64,000 bases of DNA from Schistocephalus solidus. Lineage: Eukaryota > Platyhelminthes > Cestoda > Diphyllobothriidea > Diphyllobothriidae. The translations under genes were made by a program, and so were the position numbers. The stretch covers positions 1 to 64,000 of the forward strand of contig WEDG01000306.1 of NCBI GenBank assembly GCA_017591395.1. Reading direction: 5' to 3'. This document shows, in pieces, positions 43,791 through 54,800 of the stretch (positions are counted from its first letter, which is position 1; every line of letters begins with the position of its first letter). The notes under the pieces were generated by a model that was not told the origin of the DNA, made no database searches, and saw only the letters and a program-made list of their open reading frames with translations.

Positions 43791-46120
43791 CCGAGCCTAG
43801 ATGTCAGGCACAAAAAACGTACTGGCGTTTTTTGGTTCGAAAACGTTCAAACAATCGCTTCCAAAACCGTCTCAGGATACGATTGCCCGCGGTCGCATTC
43901 CCTGGATTCTCCTAAGGCTCAAATTGCATGTCTGACATACAGGACGTAATTGGTCGGAAGTTGTGAAATGTAACACACCGATTAGCAGGATAGTTCTAAA
44001 CTAATCTAATGTCAGGCAAACTGTACATGTTTGCTGTGTAATGTCATTTCCTGGGCAACTAAGCAAATGAGCAAATAAGCTGGAGGAAATAAAAATATTT
44101 GCAATGGACATTTACAATTGCTAGACAAAGAAGTCGATTTTCTTAAGTGCATTATCAGTTGAACTATTTTGCATCACGTGCGAAGACTGGTCACAACAAA
44201 GAGCATCCCTCTTTTTAAGGAACGGCAACGCACGTTGCAGGATCTGTTCAGGCACTGTTTTATCCGTAGACAAAGCAGATTAACTGACGTACGTGAATGC
44301 TATCGAAGTGCGTCAACCTGAATATTAATATTTACACGGCATATAAATTAATACTTCATTGCTAAAACTGGCTCTTATTTACTGAAATTAAGAACAACCA
44401 TTTATTTGCTGTCCATTTGTTTTTTACACAGCAGTTTTGTAATAGATTAATATTTATACAGGCAATTACTTGAAATGTTCAATCTTAACGCAAATTCCAA
44501 GCTTTGCGTTAGTAAGCTTTGCGGAGAGAAAATTGTATCCTTTCAACCCCAATTTAAGCAAATATATCGAAAAAGGCTTCAGTTTAAATAGAAAATTCCG
44601 CTCTTTCGTTGGCTCCAAAAACCTATCACTTATACCTTTGGACGTCAAAACAAGGAAGAAGTGTCATAAAGTTTGTCTCAATTAAATCTTCAAACAATGT
44701 TCATTAAGCACGCATTCGCCCGCAAAATAACTAACGAAAGTGCAAGCTCAATAATTAACCTACGGGATGAGGTAGTCGTGAATGATCTAATGTACATTAT
44801 TTAATCAATTTATTTGTAAACGTTTCTTGTTTGCCTGAGTGTACAAGTGAAACCCAAAGAGTCAACATGATCAGAAAGATTGAGCAAGTATTCATTATTC
44901 GGTGAAATGTTTTTAACGTTTCATGATGTGCAAATTTTAATTAAAACAGAACATAGTCACAATTTGTAAACAATCGACTAGAAAGATGGAAGATCCTCAT
45001 TTATTCACAAATATTTCAAAGAGAAATTTAAAACCGTTCATACTCCTTTACTAGAGTTTAATCTTAAAAAACTAGCAGAGACATATTTCCCTTTGATATG
45101 CTCAAATGACATGCTTCTTCAGTTAAGGTCATATATATCAACATATGGTCTGATTAATAATTTTATTATCGTGATATGTCTTTCAGTGAAATCATAGAGA
45201 ACCCTGCTTTCTCGATTCAAGTCAACCTCAATAAATTGAGACTTAGCTAACTCCTTCATCAAAGTTAAGTTTAAAAAAATTTGCAGTGATAAATCTTAAT
45301 TGATATGCTCTTATTGTATGTTGCGAATAGCAACTGAAATTCTTTTTAGATTTCTTGAGTCAACCTAAAACCTCATAAAGAATTTTATTCTTATAATATG
45401 CGCTTCGGTGCAATCATAAAGAATTTTGCTTTCTCGATTAAACTCAAATTCTATAAATCTTAAATTAGTCATGAACCATATAGTAAGTTCTCGTTAAACC
45501 ATGTGGGATCTACATGTTATCTGTTGCGCTCCCTTAGGAACATAATTGACGTTGATATTATAAAACGGTAACAAAGGCAATGCATGGTGAACGATGAGTG
45601 CAGTGGGTGATCAGTAAACCTGTGTAGCATATAAAACCGAAATTAAAAGTTTGACCCCGTCCCTGCACTTTAATTGTGAAATGTTTTGAAGGCGTTAAAA
45701 ATAACCAGTGGTAAGCTTAGTGTATTTTGTTTTCTTACGAGACTATATAGTATTGATTATGTGTGTTGAAAATTATCATTGTCAAGGCGTCTTTGATATT
45801 TTGTGCAATGAAGAGATGTTATTCTTAATTATCTGTCAATTTGTGTGTGTTTGCATATTCCTCTTGAGTGATTTAGTCGTTTCACAATGAAAAAACTCTA
45901 AAACTGAAATTTATGTCAAATGAAAAGGTAGAGGCACTAAAACGGCCATACCTTGTAAATTAATATCCACAATTAAAACATGCAACTCACAGAAGCGGCA
46001 TTATTCGGACGAAATAAGGACAGCATAGAAAAGAGTGCTCACTATGTTTTCCATTAGTCGCAAAGCAAATGTAAGATATCCTGCGTTTGTATGTTTTATT
46101 TAATTAACGGATTTAATTCT
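43790..46120. repeat. Segmental duplication, copy 3 (partial)
   Basis: Matches 60200-62540 closely and 37160-41070 less closely. It covers only intron 1 and exon 1 of the FN3 gene. It shares with copy 2 a segment absent from copy 1 (GGAACGGCAACGCACGTTGC near 44219 and 60638), so copies 2 and 3 are the closer pair. Right edge near 46120. Confidence 0.85.
45991..46054 (-). pseudogene. Signal-peptide exon of a third FN3 gene, with stop codon
   Basis: Corresponds to exon 1 of genes 1 and 2, with the same 64-nt length, ATG (46054) and GTGAGT donor. It reads MENIVSTLFYAVLISSE and then TAA at codon 18. No FN3 exons lie downstream, because the duplicated segment stops at 43790. It is therefore a gene relic unless an unrelated downstream exon is used. 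Confidence 0.75.
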
Positions 46121-46890
46121 TGATGTTTGTGAGGAAAACGTTCAACCTGCACTTGTAATATTTATGAAATAGAGATCACCTGTACAAACGTCCTCTGAAA
46201 AACGGCCTTTAAGAAGCTTAACGAACAGCCTCTGCCCTGATTTTACCGGCAAACGTTTGTGGAATGAGGCCACAAGCTTACTTAATTAATGTTTTTATTG
46301 GAAAATTCCATCTGTCCCCTGCTCCGTCCCCAACTGTGGCAACAAAGAAGAACTTTCGTGACGCCTCATCAACAACCCAACAACCATTAACTTCTGAAAT
46401 ACCTAATAAGAAACGAAGATAGAAGTGCATGTCGTCAGTTACGTCAGGTGGGTAAATATAAGGCATTTTACCGAGTACTGTAAAATAAGAAAGTATGAAT
46501 TAAGAGAACGTAATCTAAAGATCATTATGCCTTTGGACAACAGCTGTGTTATTCCAGCCGCAGGTAACCAATATACAAAAAAAAATACTATTATTAGGAA
46601 GGTGCGTTTAAGAGGGGTTGTAAGATTGACTATTGTAAAGACTGAAGGAAAGCTATCAGGGACACAACAGAATGCACGCTCTCGAATGCACTCCTTTTTG
46701 CACCCTGTAAGAAATCACGTTTATTAGAAAATGACTACTTATGTAGCATGCATGCTTATATTGCTTTTAAGCTGCCCTTATTAATTCATTTGTAATCTTT
46801 CGACGTAATATGGTTTGTGGACATGAACCTAATAATGGTAAAGGACTGACTTTTTGTGGAAATTAATTAAATTTTACTAATAAAATAAAG
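46120..46890. other. No gene recognised
   Basis: Contains a 62-codon open frame at 46278-46466(-) and a 100-codon one at 46425-46727(+). Neither shows a domain I recognise. Confidence 0.4.
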
Positions 46891-47330
46891 CCTTACTCTC
46901 TCTGTCTCCCGAAAGGTCCACCGTTTGCATGTTTCTGACACGCATGGTAGAAATCAGAGAATAAAGTGACACCCAAAAAAATATGTATCAATATGATCTG
47001 TTGCTTCAGACCTATCTCACATACATTAAAGCATAACACATTTTTTTTACTCGTTACTTTAACACTGCCAAATTGTGTAACCGTCAAATGGCTGCTATTG
47101 CACTGAAATACTGGAGTGTTCTTAATTGCACTTCTATTTACTGTGGTGTCAATTTTCTTTGGCTTCTGTACATCATGAAACCCATAAGGTAAGGCAACTC
47201 TTTTCACTAACTTTTTCCCTTGTAAAGTAAATTTCGGATAAAACAGCCGTTTAGAAGGTGTCCAATGTCTGCCAGTCTGCTCATTACAATTATCACAGGA
47301 AATAGTCAATAAAGGTTGTCAATAAAATCA
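46890..47330 (-). pseudogene. Penelope-like RT fragment, tandem unit 1
   Basis: Minus-strand frame reads FTLQGKKLVKRVALPYGFHD, KKIDTTVNRSAIKNTPVFQC and NSSHLTVTQFGSVKV. It aligns with unit 2 (47975-48240), where the Penelope-like signature LPFLDV is clearer. Here LPFLDV has become LPYGFHDV. RT core motifs are absent. Confidence 0.65.
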
Positions 47331-47975
47331 TCACCATGATAACGCAATATTTTTACGTCTTTGCTTGATCACTGTGTAGAATCATCGAGTTCTTATCTAA
47401 TATCAGGGCTTTTTTTTAGTCTTGACGTTTTGTTATTCTTGAATACGTAATTATATTCAGTTCAGTTCAGTTCATTTTTATTAAGGGAAATATAGGCGAA
47501 GCCTTTAAGCTCCCTTTTGATGTCAATGAAATTGCAAATTAAACAAGGCTGACATATAATAGACGTTGGACACAGGATTTTCTCCCCGATTAACTGCAGG
47601 GCATCGAACAAACAATTAGAAATACTATTACTAAAAATAGGGAGTAGTATGTTTTATGACGCGAAAATTGTGGATGGGAATATGTTTTAGGAAATGTGTT
47701 AGGTTCGGATGTCGTGGTGGTACTTATGGCTGTACTGGTCAAACTTCCGCTTAAAAGTGTCAACGGATGGGGACATGATTATGTCCGCAGGCAGAGCATT
47801 CCAGGCCTTAATCACTCTGTTGGAGAAGAAGAAACTTCTTGTGTCGAGTCTAGCACCTGTCACACGAAGTTTAATGTGAAGATGTTTAATTTGAGACCTT
47901 TATCCGTTTGTAGGTTAAGGCTATCCCAAATCTTTAATTCGTGGCATAGTCACACAAACACTATTCTTGATACTT
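47320..47975 (-). repeat. D2 repeat, copy 1, split by a family E insertion
   Basis: 47395-47458 and 47879-47970 together match an uninterrupted stretch at 55995-56150 (CTTATCTAATATCAGGGCT on the left; GAAGATGTTTAA then GAGACC on the right) and also 48405-48560. The repeat sits beside both Penelope-like RT fragments, so it is probably part of that element. Confidence 0.7.
47459..47879 (-). mobile_element. Short family E 3'-end insertion
   Basis: A 420-base fragment: (ACTGA)n tail at 47459-47476 (sense on minus), the family E 3' UTR, and the last coding block equivalent to 26700-26865 (ARLDTRSFFFSNRVIKAW, LPADIIMSPSVDTF). It is heavily 5'-truncated and inserted into the D2 repeat. Confidence 0.85.
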
Positions 47976-48260
47976 TTCTTTGTACACGTAACTCTAACAC
48001 AGCCCCTGTTTCTGAAACCATTGAGTGGCTGCCGTTGCACTGAAGTACCCCAGTTTTCTTAGTTGCTGTCAATTGATGTATGTCAATTTTCTTTTGGGGT
48101 CTGTGAGCCATGAGAACGTCAAGGAAAGGCAACAATTTAACATTCTCTCCTTCCGTTTTGAGATGAATGTCTGGCAATAAGTAATTCAACAGGCATTTAA
48201 TGTCTGCTTGTCTGGTAGTCTGTTTCTGTTACTTTATTATAGAATTGTCTTTGACGCATC
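47950..48260 (-). pseudogene. Penelope-like RT fragment, tandem unit 2
   Basis: Reads NYLLPDIHLKTEGENVKLLP, then FLDVLMAHRPQKKIDIHQL, TATKKTGVLQCNGSHSMVSE and TGAVLELRVQRK. LPFLDVL, followed by a threonine/lysine strand and an SxH(P) motif, is characteristic of the thumb side of Penelope-like RTs. No GIY-YIG endonuclease domain is visible. Confidence 0.75.
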
Positions 48261-48720
48261 AGCGCCACAATGCATATTCATAGTGTTCCAAATAGCATAT
48301 TTCAGCTGAGATATAGCAGCCAAAACTAAATAGGCGTTGATCATTTTCAATTCAGTCCTCAAAATGACAACGCCAATTTTTTACGTCTGTCCTAGATCAG
48401 TTTTACGATTGATCGAGTTCTTATCTAATAAAAGCCCTTCATTCAGGTCTCGACTTGTCTTTATTCTTGCATAAGAAATAAAATTGAAGATAGTTAAGAT
48501 GAGAACTTGATGCACTTGTAATTTTAGACTTTCCATGTCTGTTATTCGTGGCTTAGTTGCACAAATAGTATGCGTTCATGTCTTTTGTACAGACAATGGA
48601 CTAATCTGACCTGTTTAGATCCGAGGGTCTTTTTATGCACGGGATGCGACACAGAGTTCTGAACAGTTTCCAGGTATTTAATCAATATTTTTCTCCCGTC
48701 ATTTCTGTGCTTAGTAAAAT
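48240..48720 (-). repeat. D2 repeat, copy 2
   Basis: Matches 55880-56370 through several conserved strings (TTTCAGCTGAGATATAG, TCTCGACTTGTCTTTATTCT, AGGTATTTAATCAATATTTT). It lies directly next to Penelope-like unit 2. It is non-coding as far as I can see. Confidence 0.7.
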
Positions 48721-49850
48721 TTTTGGAGCAGTGGGGACAATGTGGTTAGATTTGTGGCCCGTTTTCCTCATCAGAAATAAGTGATTCAAATTGCACCTGA
48801 AAAATACAGCATGCAATAAAACGAATTCCCAATGATCAGAGGAGCTTTGAGATGGATGATTACTGCTCGTATCTTTTGTAAGTTTATTAGGCTGCTTAAT
48901 TTTACCTACGGATGTACATTTAAAGAGATAACGTCCACGTTTTGGAACCTTGGCTACATCCATTGCACATAAATGTTTTTTAAATTACGCACCTTTGCCT
49001 GGCATCCAAAAAGGTAGATAGTGTTGTCCAAAATTTCCAAAGCATCGACATTTATGACATGAGCTGTTTGTTAGGTAACCACACGTCTATAACAAAAATC
49101 CAGGTTGCCTTGCTTCTATAACCTGGACACACCGGCTGTCCATTTTAAGTTTGTTTATTTGGTGCATATCACAGCACATGTTTCGGAATGTGTGCCCAGC
49201 TTTTTAAATATTTAACTTGCTTGTGGCAAGCGCACATATTTCATTATATAAATTGCACAAAAGTATAACTTAGTGCAAGCTTTCAATTTAAAATTCTCAA
49301 CTTTGTTCTATGTTAGGTAATCGTAGGCATAGCTTTCTACTAAAAAGCTTCCACTTTATGATTGTAAACATCATCAAAATGACCTTCTTACCTTATTATG
49401 CTACATAAATATACCACAAAATGCATATATGCACAAAGATGTATTTTGCTACTTTTCTGGTACGATTGGCCATTAGACCAGTGTCTTGACTGAAAATGCT
49501 AGGATTCCGTCATAACCTTCATTTAAAAACTGCATTTTAATTGCTTTTGATTGGAAGTGTGAAGAGGCTCGCTGTTGTACTGTACAGCTTGGTCAAGATT
49601 TCGCTAATATTTATTGGAATACTCCCACAATGAATAGAATCCACTACATCTATGCTTTTCGCTGGCTAAAGCTGGCTTACTTATTAGTAGAGAAAGGGTT
49701 ATAAATAGGGCATTTGTAAACATGGTCTATAAATCACCAATTTTGAAGGAATGAACCACGTTTGAAGTCTTTCTTGTGCAACGTGCAAGGAAATGTAAGG
49801 TCATATGTGCGCATTTATGTATATGTATGATTATCTCCCTAAACGGGCTA
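48720..49850. other. No gene recognised
   Basis: AT-rich DNA. A 93-codon minus frame at 48682-48963 has no recognisable domain. Confidence 0.5.
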
Positions 49851-49889
49851 CGTGGTAGATGCGTTGGACCATCACTGGGGCCACATTAG

Positions 49890-50195
49890 GGCACGGCAGG
49901 CGTTATTCGGGTTGTGCTCCCATAACAAATGCCGAACATGGAGGTGTGGTGGCAAACCTAGATGCGGCTTGGACTTAAGGGACCCAGCCGCACCAACCAC
50001 ATCTGCGTCCTCTCCCTGCCTCCGGTCTTCTTGACTCTGGTCTTGACACCAGGCTCAGGTGTGGGAGGAGGAGAGAGTGCGGTAGATGCAGCGCAAGTCT
50101 ACTATCACTTTAAACTAAATCACGCGCAAGTCACCGTCCCCTGCTCCACTTTCCCATGGAGGATACGGTGGAAATCGTCGGACTACGACGGTCTA
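49890..50195 (-). repeat. Dispersed repeat R, copy 2 (inverted relative to copy 1)
   Basis: Reverse complement matches 27860-28140. It is GC-rich compared with its surroundings. The open frame 49962-50291(+) crosses it and is probably not a gene. Confidence 0.55.
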
Positions 50196-50199
50196 AGTG

Positions 50200-51600
50200 T
50201 CATGTATATGATTATGCTTCGGGTAAACAGCGAATCGAGAGCCTTTTGTACGATATTGATATGCACGTTGCAAAAGAATGAATTTGAGTGAAACAAAAAG
50301 TTATTTCAAATAAGGGAAAAGACGATGTTAAGATCGTGTGTCATTATTTAAAAGAGCATATGCTACTGCACTGTTTCCTATTTCTGCCACATTGCAAAAC
50401 ACATGCAGTTCGACCCGCACTGGACCGCTGATACTTTTGGGATTTGAATATCGATCCATCCTCAAAGGTTTCCGACTCCTCTTATATGCAAATCCAGTTT
50501 TCCCAAAAGAGAGATCTTTGATGATAGATAATTGCTTATCCCATCTCAATCCACGATTGCATAATGTTTACAGTAAGGTCTTTCCTTATTAACATGGAAA
50601 CAACTAGACAGGATACCCCTATGAGTAAGCAGTTTAAGCACAGCCGTATAAATGCCAAAAACGTAATGAAGTGTTCATAGGTAAAGGCGTATATAACTGG
50701 CATTCCAAAAGCTATGATAGGAGCTGAACTAGAAATCTGTGATCATAGTGGTTGTTTCCGGCAAACGTTTACTTACTTTACCACCGAAACTTAATCGATT
50801 ATTTTATTTTGTTGTAAGTTTCCTTAGAGCACGCTGGCTGTAAGCGGAACCGTATGTAGAAATTACTTCTTTCTAGCGGCACTCCCACCTATTTAAATTA
50901 AAAAGAATTTTCTATCGGTTGCCTAGAAATGGGTATTTCAGAATTGATTATTGGCACAGCTACCAAACTCTCCTCACTTGTATGTAAATAATGTTGTCAA
51001 CCCTGGAATTTACTATAATTATCTCTAATATTTCTGGTGAATTATGTTGCCTTAGAAACAAAATATTGGTGAGGTAAAGCAAACTGTGTATTGCATTTGA
51101 TTTCAATAGGCAGCATAATTGAATGCACGGAACAATTATAATTTGCCTTCGAAAAATCTGCGTATGTCGGAATATCATATTTTCAGATGCCGATAGATTA
51201 TAATCTGACCTATACATACATCAAGTTGATTATGACATATGAGGGTTTATAATAATTCATCACGAACCACATCATCCAGAAATTTTCGTTCAGATGACAG
51301 GCCCAGCGATCAGTTAACCAAAGTGGATGTACCCTTCGAAAACACTGTCAAAATATCCCCAAATCAGTAATATTCATTTTAACATGGACGTTCTTCTTAC
51401 GTCCAAATATATGATTTTTTGATGTCCGAAATTTGAAAAAGCACACTGTTAGTCTTGGGCGCGGTTTTTATTACCGTATGTCAAGTGTTTTTGTTTTGCT
51501 ATGTTCGTGAACATAGAGCGTCTCCATTTACGGATGTTATTTTTATAACTTTCAAAAGGCCATTGCTGACGGAAAATTGCTTATCTCAACTCAATTCGAT
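50200..51600. other. No gene recognised
   Basis: No domain seen. An 84-codon frame at 50338-50592(+) reads GPLILLGFEYRSILKGFRLL but I cannot assign it. Confidence 0.45.
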
Positions 51601-51639
51601 TTGGCCTAACGGTTGGATTTAACACTCTCCCGGTATCAC

Positions 51640-53040
51640 AAATGAGGAAAAAAAACCTGTAGGGAAGCAGATAACACCGAGCTTTAATAAGTGAAGGCTA
51701 TAGGAGAGGGTCTTATCAGTAAACAAAATAACGTAGGATATATGGACTCATTACCGCCAGAAAAGCATAGTTATCATTTTCAGTGGCTTGGTTTTATTCC
51801 TGGAAGCAGAAAACACCGAGCTTTGAGAAGTGAAGGCTATAGGAGAGGGTCTTATCAGTAAAAAAAATAACGTAGGATATATGGACGAATAACGGGAGTA
51901 AGGGCTGCGCTTCTGGGAATCCTTGAACTATTATTAAGGCGGAAAAAGAGGCAGAAGCCAGTTTCAAGTCTCGCAATCCATAGCAATTTTGTGATTGATG
52001 GCTGGCAACTATTCAAGGAGTAAGTGGTTGGAAATGTCGGTGGTATTCCTCTTTGAGTAAAATGCCTTTGGACTATTTATAATTTAGAAAAACTGGATTT
52101 GGTCGTTAAATCAGACAATACCCAGCCAAATACAAGTATGCGATGGAGAAACATTTATAACTTAGAATTAATATTTGATTAGCGCCGGGAACGCACTGTC
52201 GGAACAAACATTTGTAAAGAATTAAAATTATTACAATGCGTGCAGATAAACTGTACAAATATTTACAAATGTAAGCAGAACTTGTCCTGTTAGGGCCATA
52301 GTTAGCAGTAATCTGAAATTAATTGCGAACTCGAAAATAGGCAGTGAAGAAAACCCCTACCTTGACAAAAAGGTGCAGATTCAATAGGCTTCCATTTTCA
52401 AAGTTGGAGAAGGACGAATAAAAACTGCTCAGTAAAAAATAACGTGAGGGTTGTAGAGTAGGCTAATACTCGCAGTAGAATTTCAGAAAGAAGTATTGAA
52501 ACTTCGATATGGTTCGTTTTTGAACACTAAGGCGCATGAAACAACATCGCGCGAAAAGGCTTAAGTGCACTTAAGGGCCTCAGCGTCTCAGCATCCAGAA
52601 TTTAATTCTGATGACGGCAAGTATCATTTGAAACGGGAAAATTATTGACTGTGTACGTCAAAGTGACTTCCATCGTTTGAATGACCTGCAGAATAAGGAG
52701 TTATCACGGTTGCTGTGGAACTCGAGGTAGAGAAAATAGTTTCATAAAGGTCTCTGAAATGACTGACGGTCCTTTCTTCGAGTCACAGAGAAAACTGCTC
52801 AGAACAAATGAGGAAAATAAAAGGTAAATAGAATAATTGTTAAGATAAATGTGCAGTCTTAAAAAATTCTCTTAATTTTTTAATAAATGAGTTTTATGAG
52901 TTCTAAATAAATGTTAATTTTATGGGTGAGCTATTTATTATTGAAAAAATGTTTGTTAGATGTGCATTTGAATTTTACGGCAGAGAGTTTGAGGGAGTGA
53001 GGCCAGTTTTAATGGTAAAGTGAATTGCAAGTAATGAATA
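51640..53040 (-). mobile_element. Composite D1/D3 CR1-like unit, copy 1
   Basis: On the minus strand from 53040: degraded RT C-terminus of one element (near 52840-52860, RLHIYLN-like), its 3' UTR with hairpin (52340-52430), then after about 180 bases the C-terminal block of a second element (SITKLLWIARLETGFCLFFR, LNNSSRIPRSAALTPVIRPY) at 51900-52140. A short stretch, 51660-51720, is repeated at 51810-51880. Stops occur throughout. Confidence 0.65.
52340..52430 (-). other. ENE-like hairpin with U-rich internal loop (copy 9, degraded)
   Basis: Sense (minus) direction: GAGCAG, TTTTTATT, CGTCCTTCTCC, apical region, GGTAGGGG, TTTTCTT, CACTGCC. The stems are weakened but the T-rich strands and outer CAG/CTG remain. 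Confidence 0.4.
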
Positions 53041-53379
53041 CAACAATTCTGTTTTGATTAAATCCTCTGTCATGAAATTTTGCTACAGTCAAGTAAATGT
53101 GGTGACATTAAGTTGCTTAAACGACGTGCGAACATGGAAGACTTTAGCATTTGATATGGATTAATTCGCATTATTTAGTGCCCGAAACTCTCTATGCCTA
53201 TCTTGACTGAACCTGATTTGCTACTCATAAGTAAACTGACAAAGAGCTTTTTAACGAATCGTTAAGTTTCTTTTGTAATTTTTAAAGTATATTTTGGAAA
53301 AATGTGTACCAGTCAACTTTACTGCAATTCCTTGATCATAACCATCCGCATTCCGAGATCCAGCATTGCCTCCGGAGAG

Positions 53380-54800
53380 GTAGGTCCGAGGTTGCAAATT
53401 TGCATTTCTGTTTAGAACGTTGGACTGAGGCAGGCGATAGATAAAATATGGTGCACACAGTCTATGTCAACTTCAAAATGGCTTTCGATAGCGTGCTGTA
53501 CCACCGCCTTATTAATAAACTCAACTGCATAGGAATAAGAGGTTTAAATCTAACACGGATAGAACATTTCCTATTTGGCCGCTGGGAAACAGATAATATC
53601 AGCGACAAACATTCAGCCAAGGTTTAGTTTGAGGGTAGTGTTTCACAAGGCTCTGTTCGCGGCCCAATTTGGTAATTTTCTACATCACCGATTGTGCTAA
53701 CGAACTGGACTGCGATATTGAATGTTTGCCGATGATCTCCAACTTTAGCGCGTCATTCAAGCTGTGGCTGACGAACAGAACTTGCAGGCAAACTTCAATT
53801 GACTCCAGAAATGACTGGCTCTTACCGTTCAATGAGAGCAAGTGCAACATCATACGAGTCGGGAAAAGCAATCCTTCAAATCGTGTGGTTTACTGACTAA
53901 ATGGAATTCCATTGAAAGAAGTGGATGCCAAAAGTGACCTTGGATTCTAAATAACATCCTCGCATAAACTCATCCAACATTAATTAATGGTAGCGCAGTC
54001 AGCGATGTTGATTCCGTACCACATCAAACAAGCTTTTTCAGCCTTTAATACCGACTTCTTCACCAAAGTCTTTGTAACCTTCGTGCGGCTGCAGTTGGAG
54101 TCCGCTATCCAAGCTTGGAGACACTCGGTGGCAAACGACATTGATATCCTCGGAAAAGTGGAATGGCGAGCAACCAAACATGTCCTTGGGCATCGCTCAC
54201 AGCCTTATGATACACGGCTGTCGAATATCAATCACTTTCACTTGCGCTATAGACAGCTTCGAGAGACCTGATACTTGAATTCCACATAATACGCATTCAG
54301 GACTGTTGTCTTGTCCAAAGTGATTTCTTCGAGTTCGCAAGAACCAGGAACTTGGGAGGTCATCCTCTCAAATTACGTGTGACTTAAGCTAGACTAGACA
54401 CTCGGAATTACTTCTTCTCCAAAAGAAAAGTTGAAGCTTAGAATAATATTCCTCTGGATTGTGTTATGTTGGAATCCCTGGAGGCTTTTAAGCGAAAGTT
54501 AGATTGTTATAATGGTGCGAGCTATAACACGAACGGAAAGATGGAAGGGCGACGTCATAAAAATAAGGTATTAAGGATACTACTCGCTATATTCGAGTAA
54601 CATTTATTTATGTTTATTATTTTCATTCGAGGGCTTGCACTCTCCCATAATTCCCATGCGGTCTTCCCGGCTTAACTATCGGTACACCTTAGTAACATCA
54701 TGAGTGTTTTCATCAGCTAAATCTGGCAGCCACGGTTCGAGCGGTCTATGAACGTTCTCCCTTGGTGTGTACAGAAACGGACCGAGGATGATCTGGTTTC
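53380..54800 (+). pseudogene. Family C retrotransposon fragment, decayed
   Basis: Plus-strand remnants: ERWTEAGDR near 53420, VHTVYVNFKMAFDSVLYHRL near 53450-53510, FEGSVSQGSVRGPI near 53630-53670, thumb remnants, then SQRC-to-C-terminal pieces (FVRLQLESAIQAWRHSVAND near 54080-54140), and a 3' UTR to about 54800 matching 8250-8510. The part with hairpin and tail is missing, so the 3' end is truncated. Confidence 0.78.

Noticed and set aside
46278..46466. 62-codon minus-strand frame as an exon
   Set aside because: It reads without stops but I find no domain and no paired splice sites of compatible phase.
49962..50291. 109-codon frame as a protein
   Set aside because: Overlaps repeat R, whose other copy (27860-28140) does not keep the frame.
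52608..52640. CTGATGA followed by GAAAC, resembling a hammerhead ribozyme core
   Set aside because: The bases between the two boxes do not form stem II, the related copies at 55798 and 56638 change the core, and the motif is antisense to the element.
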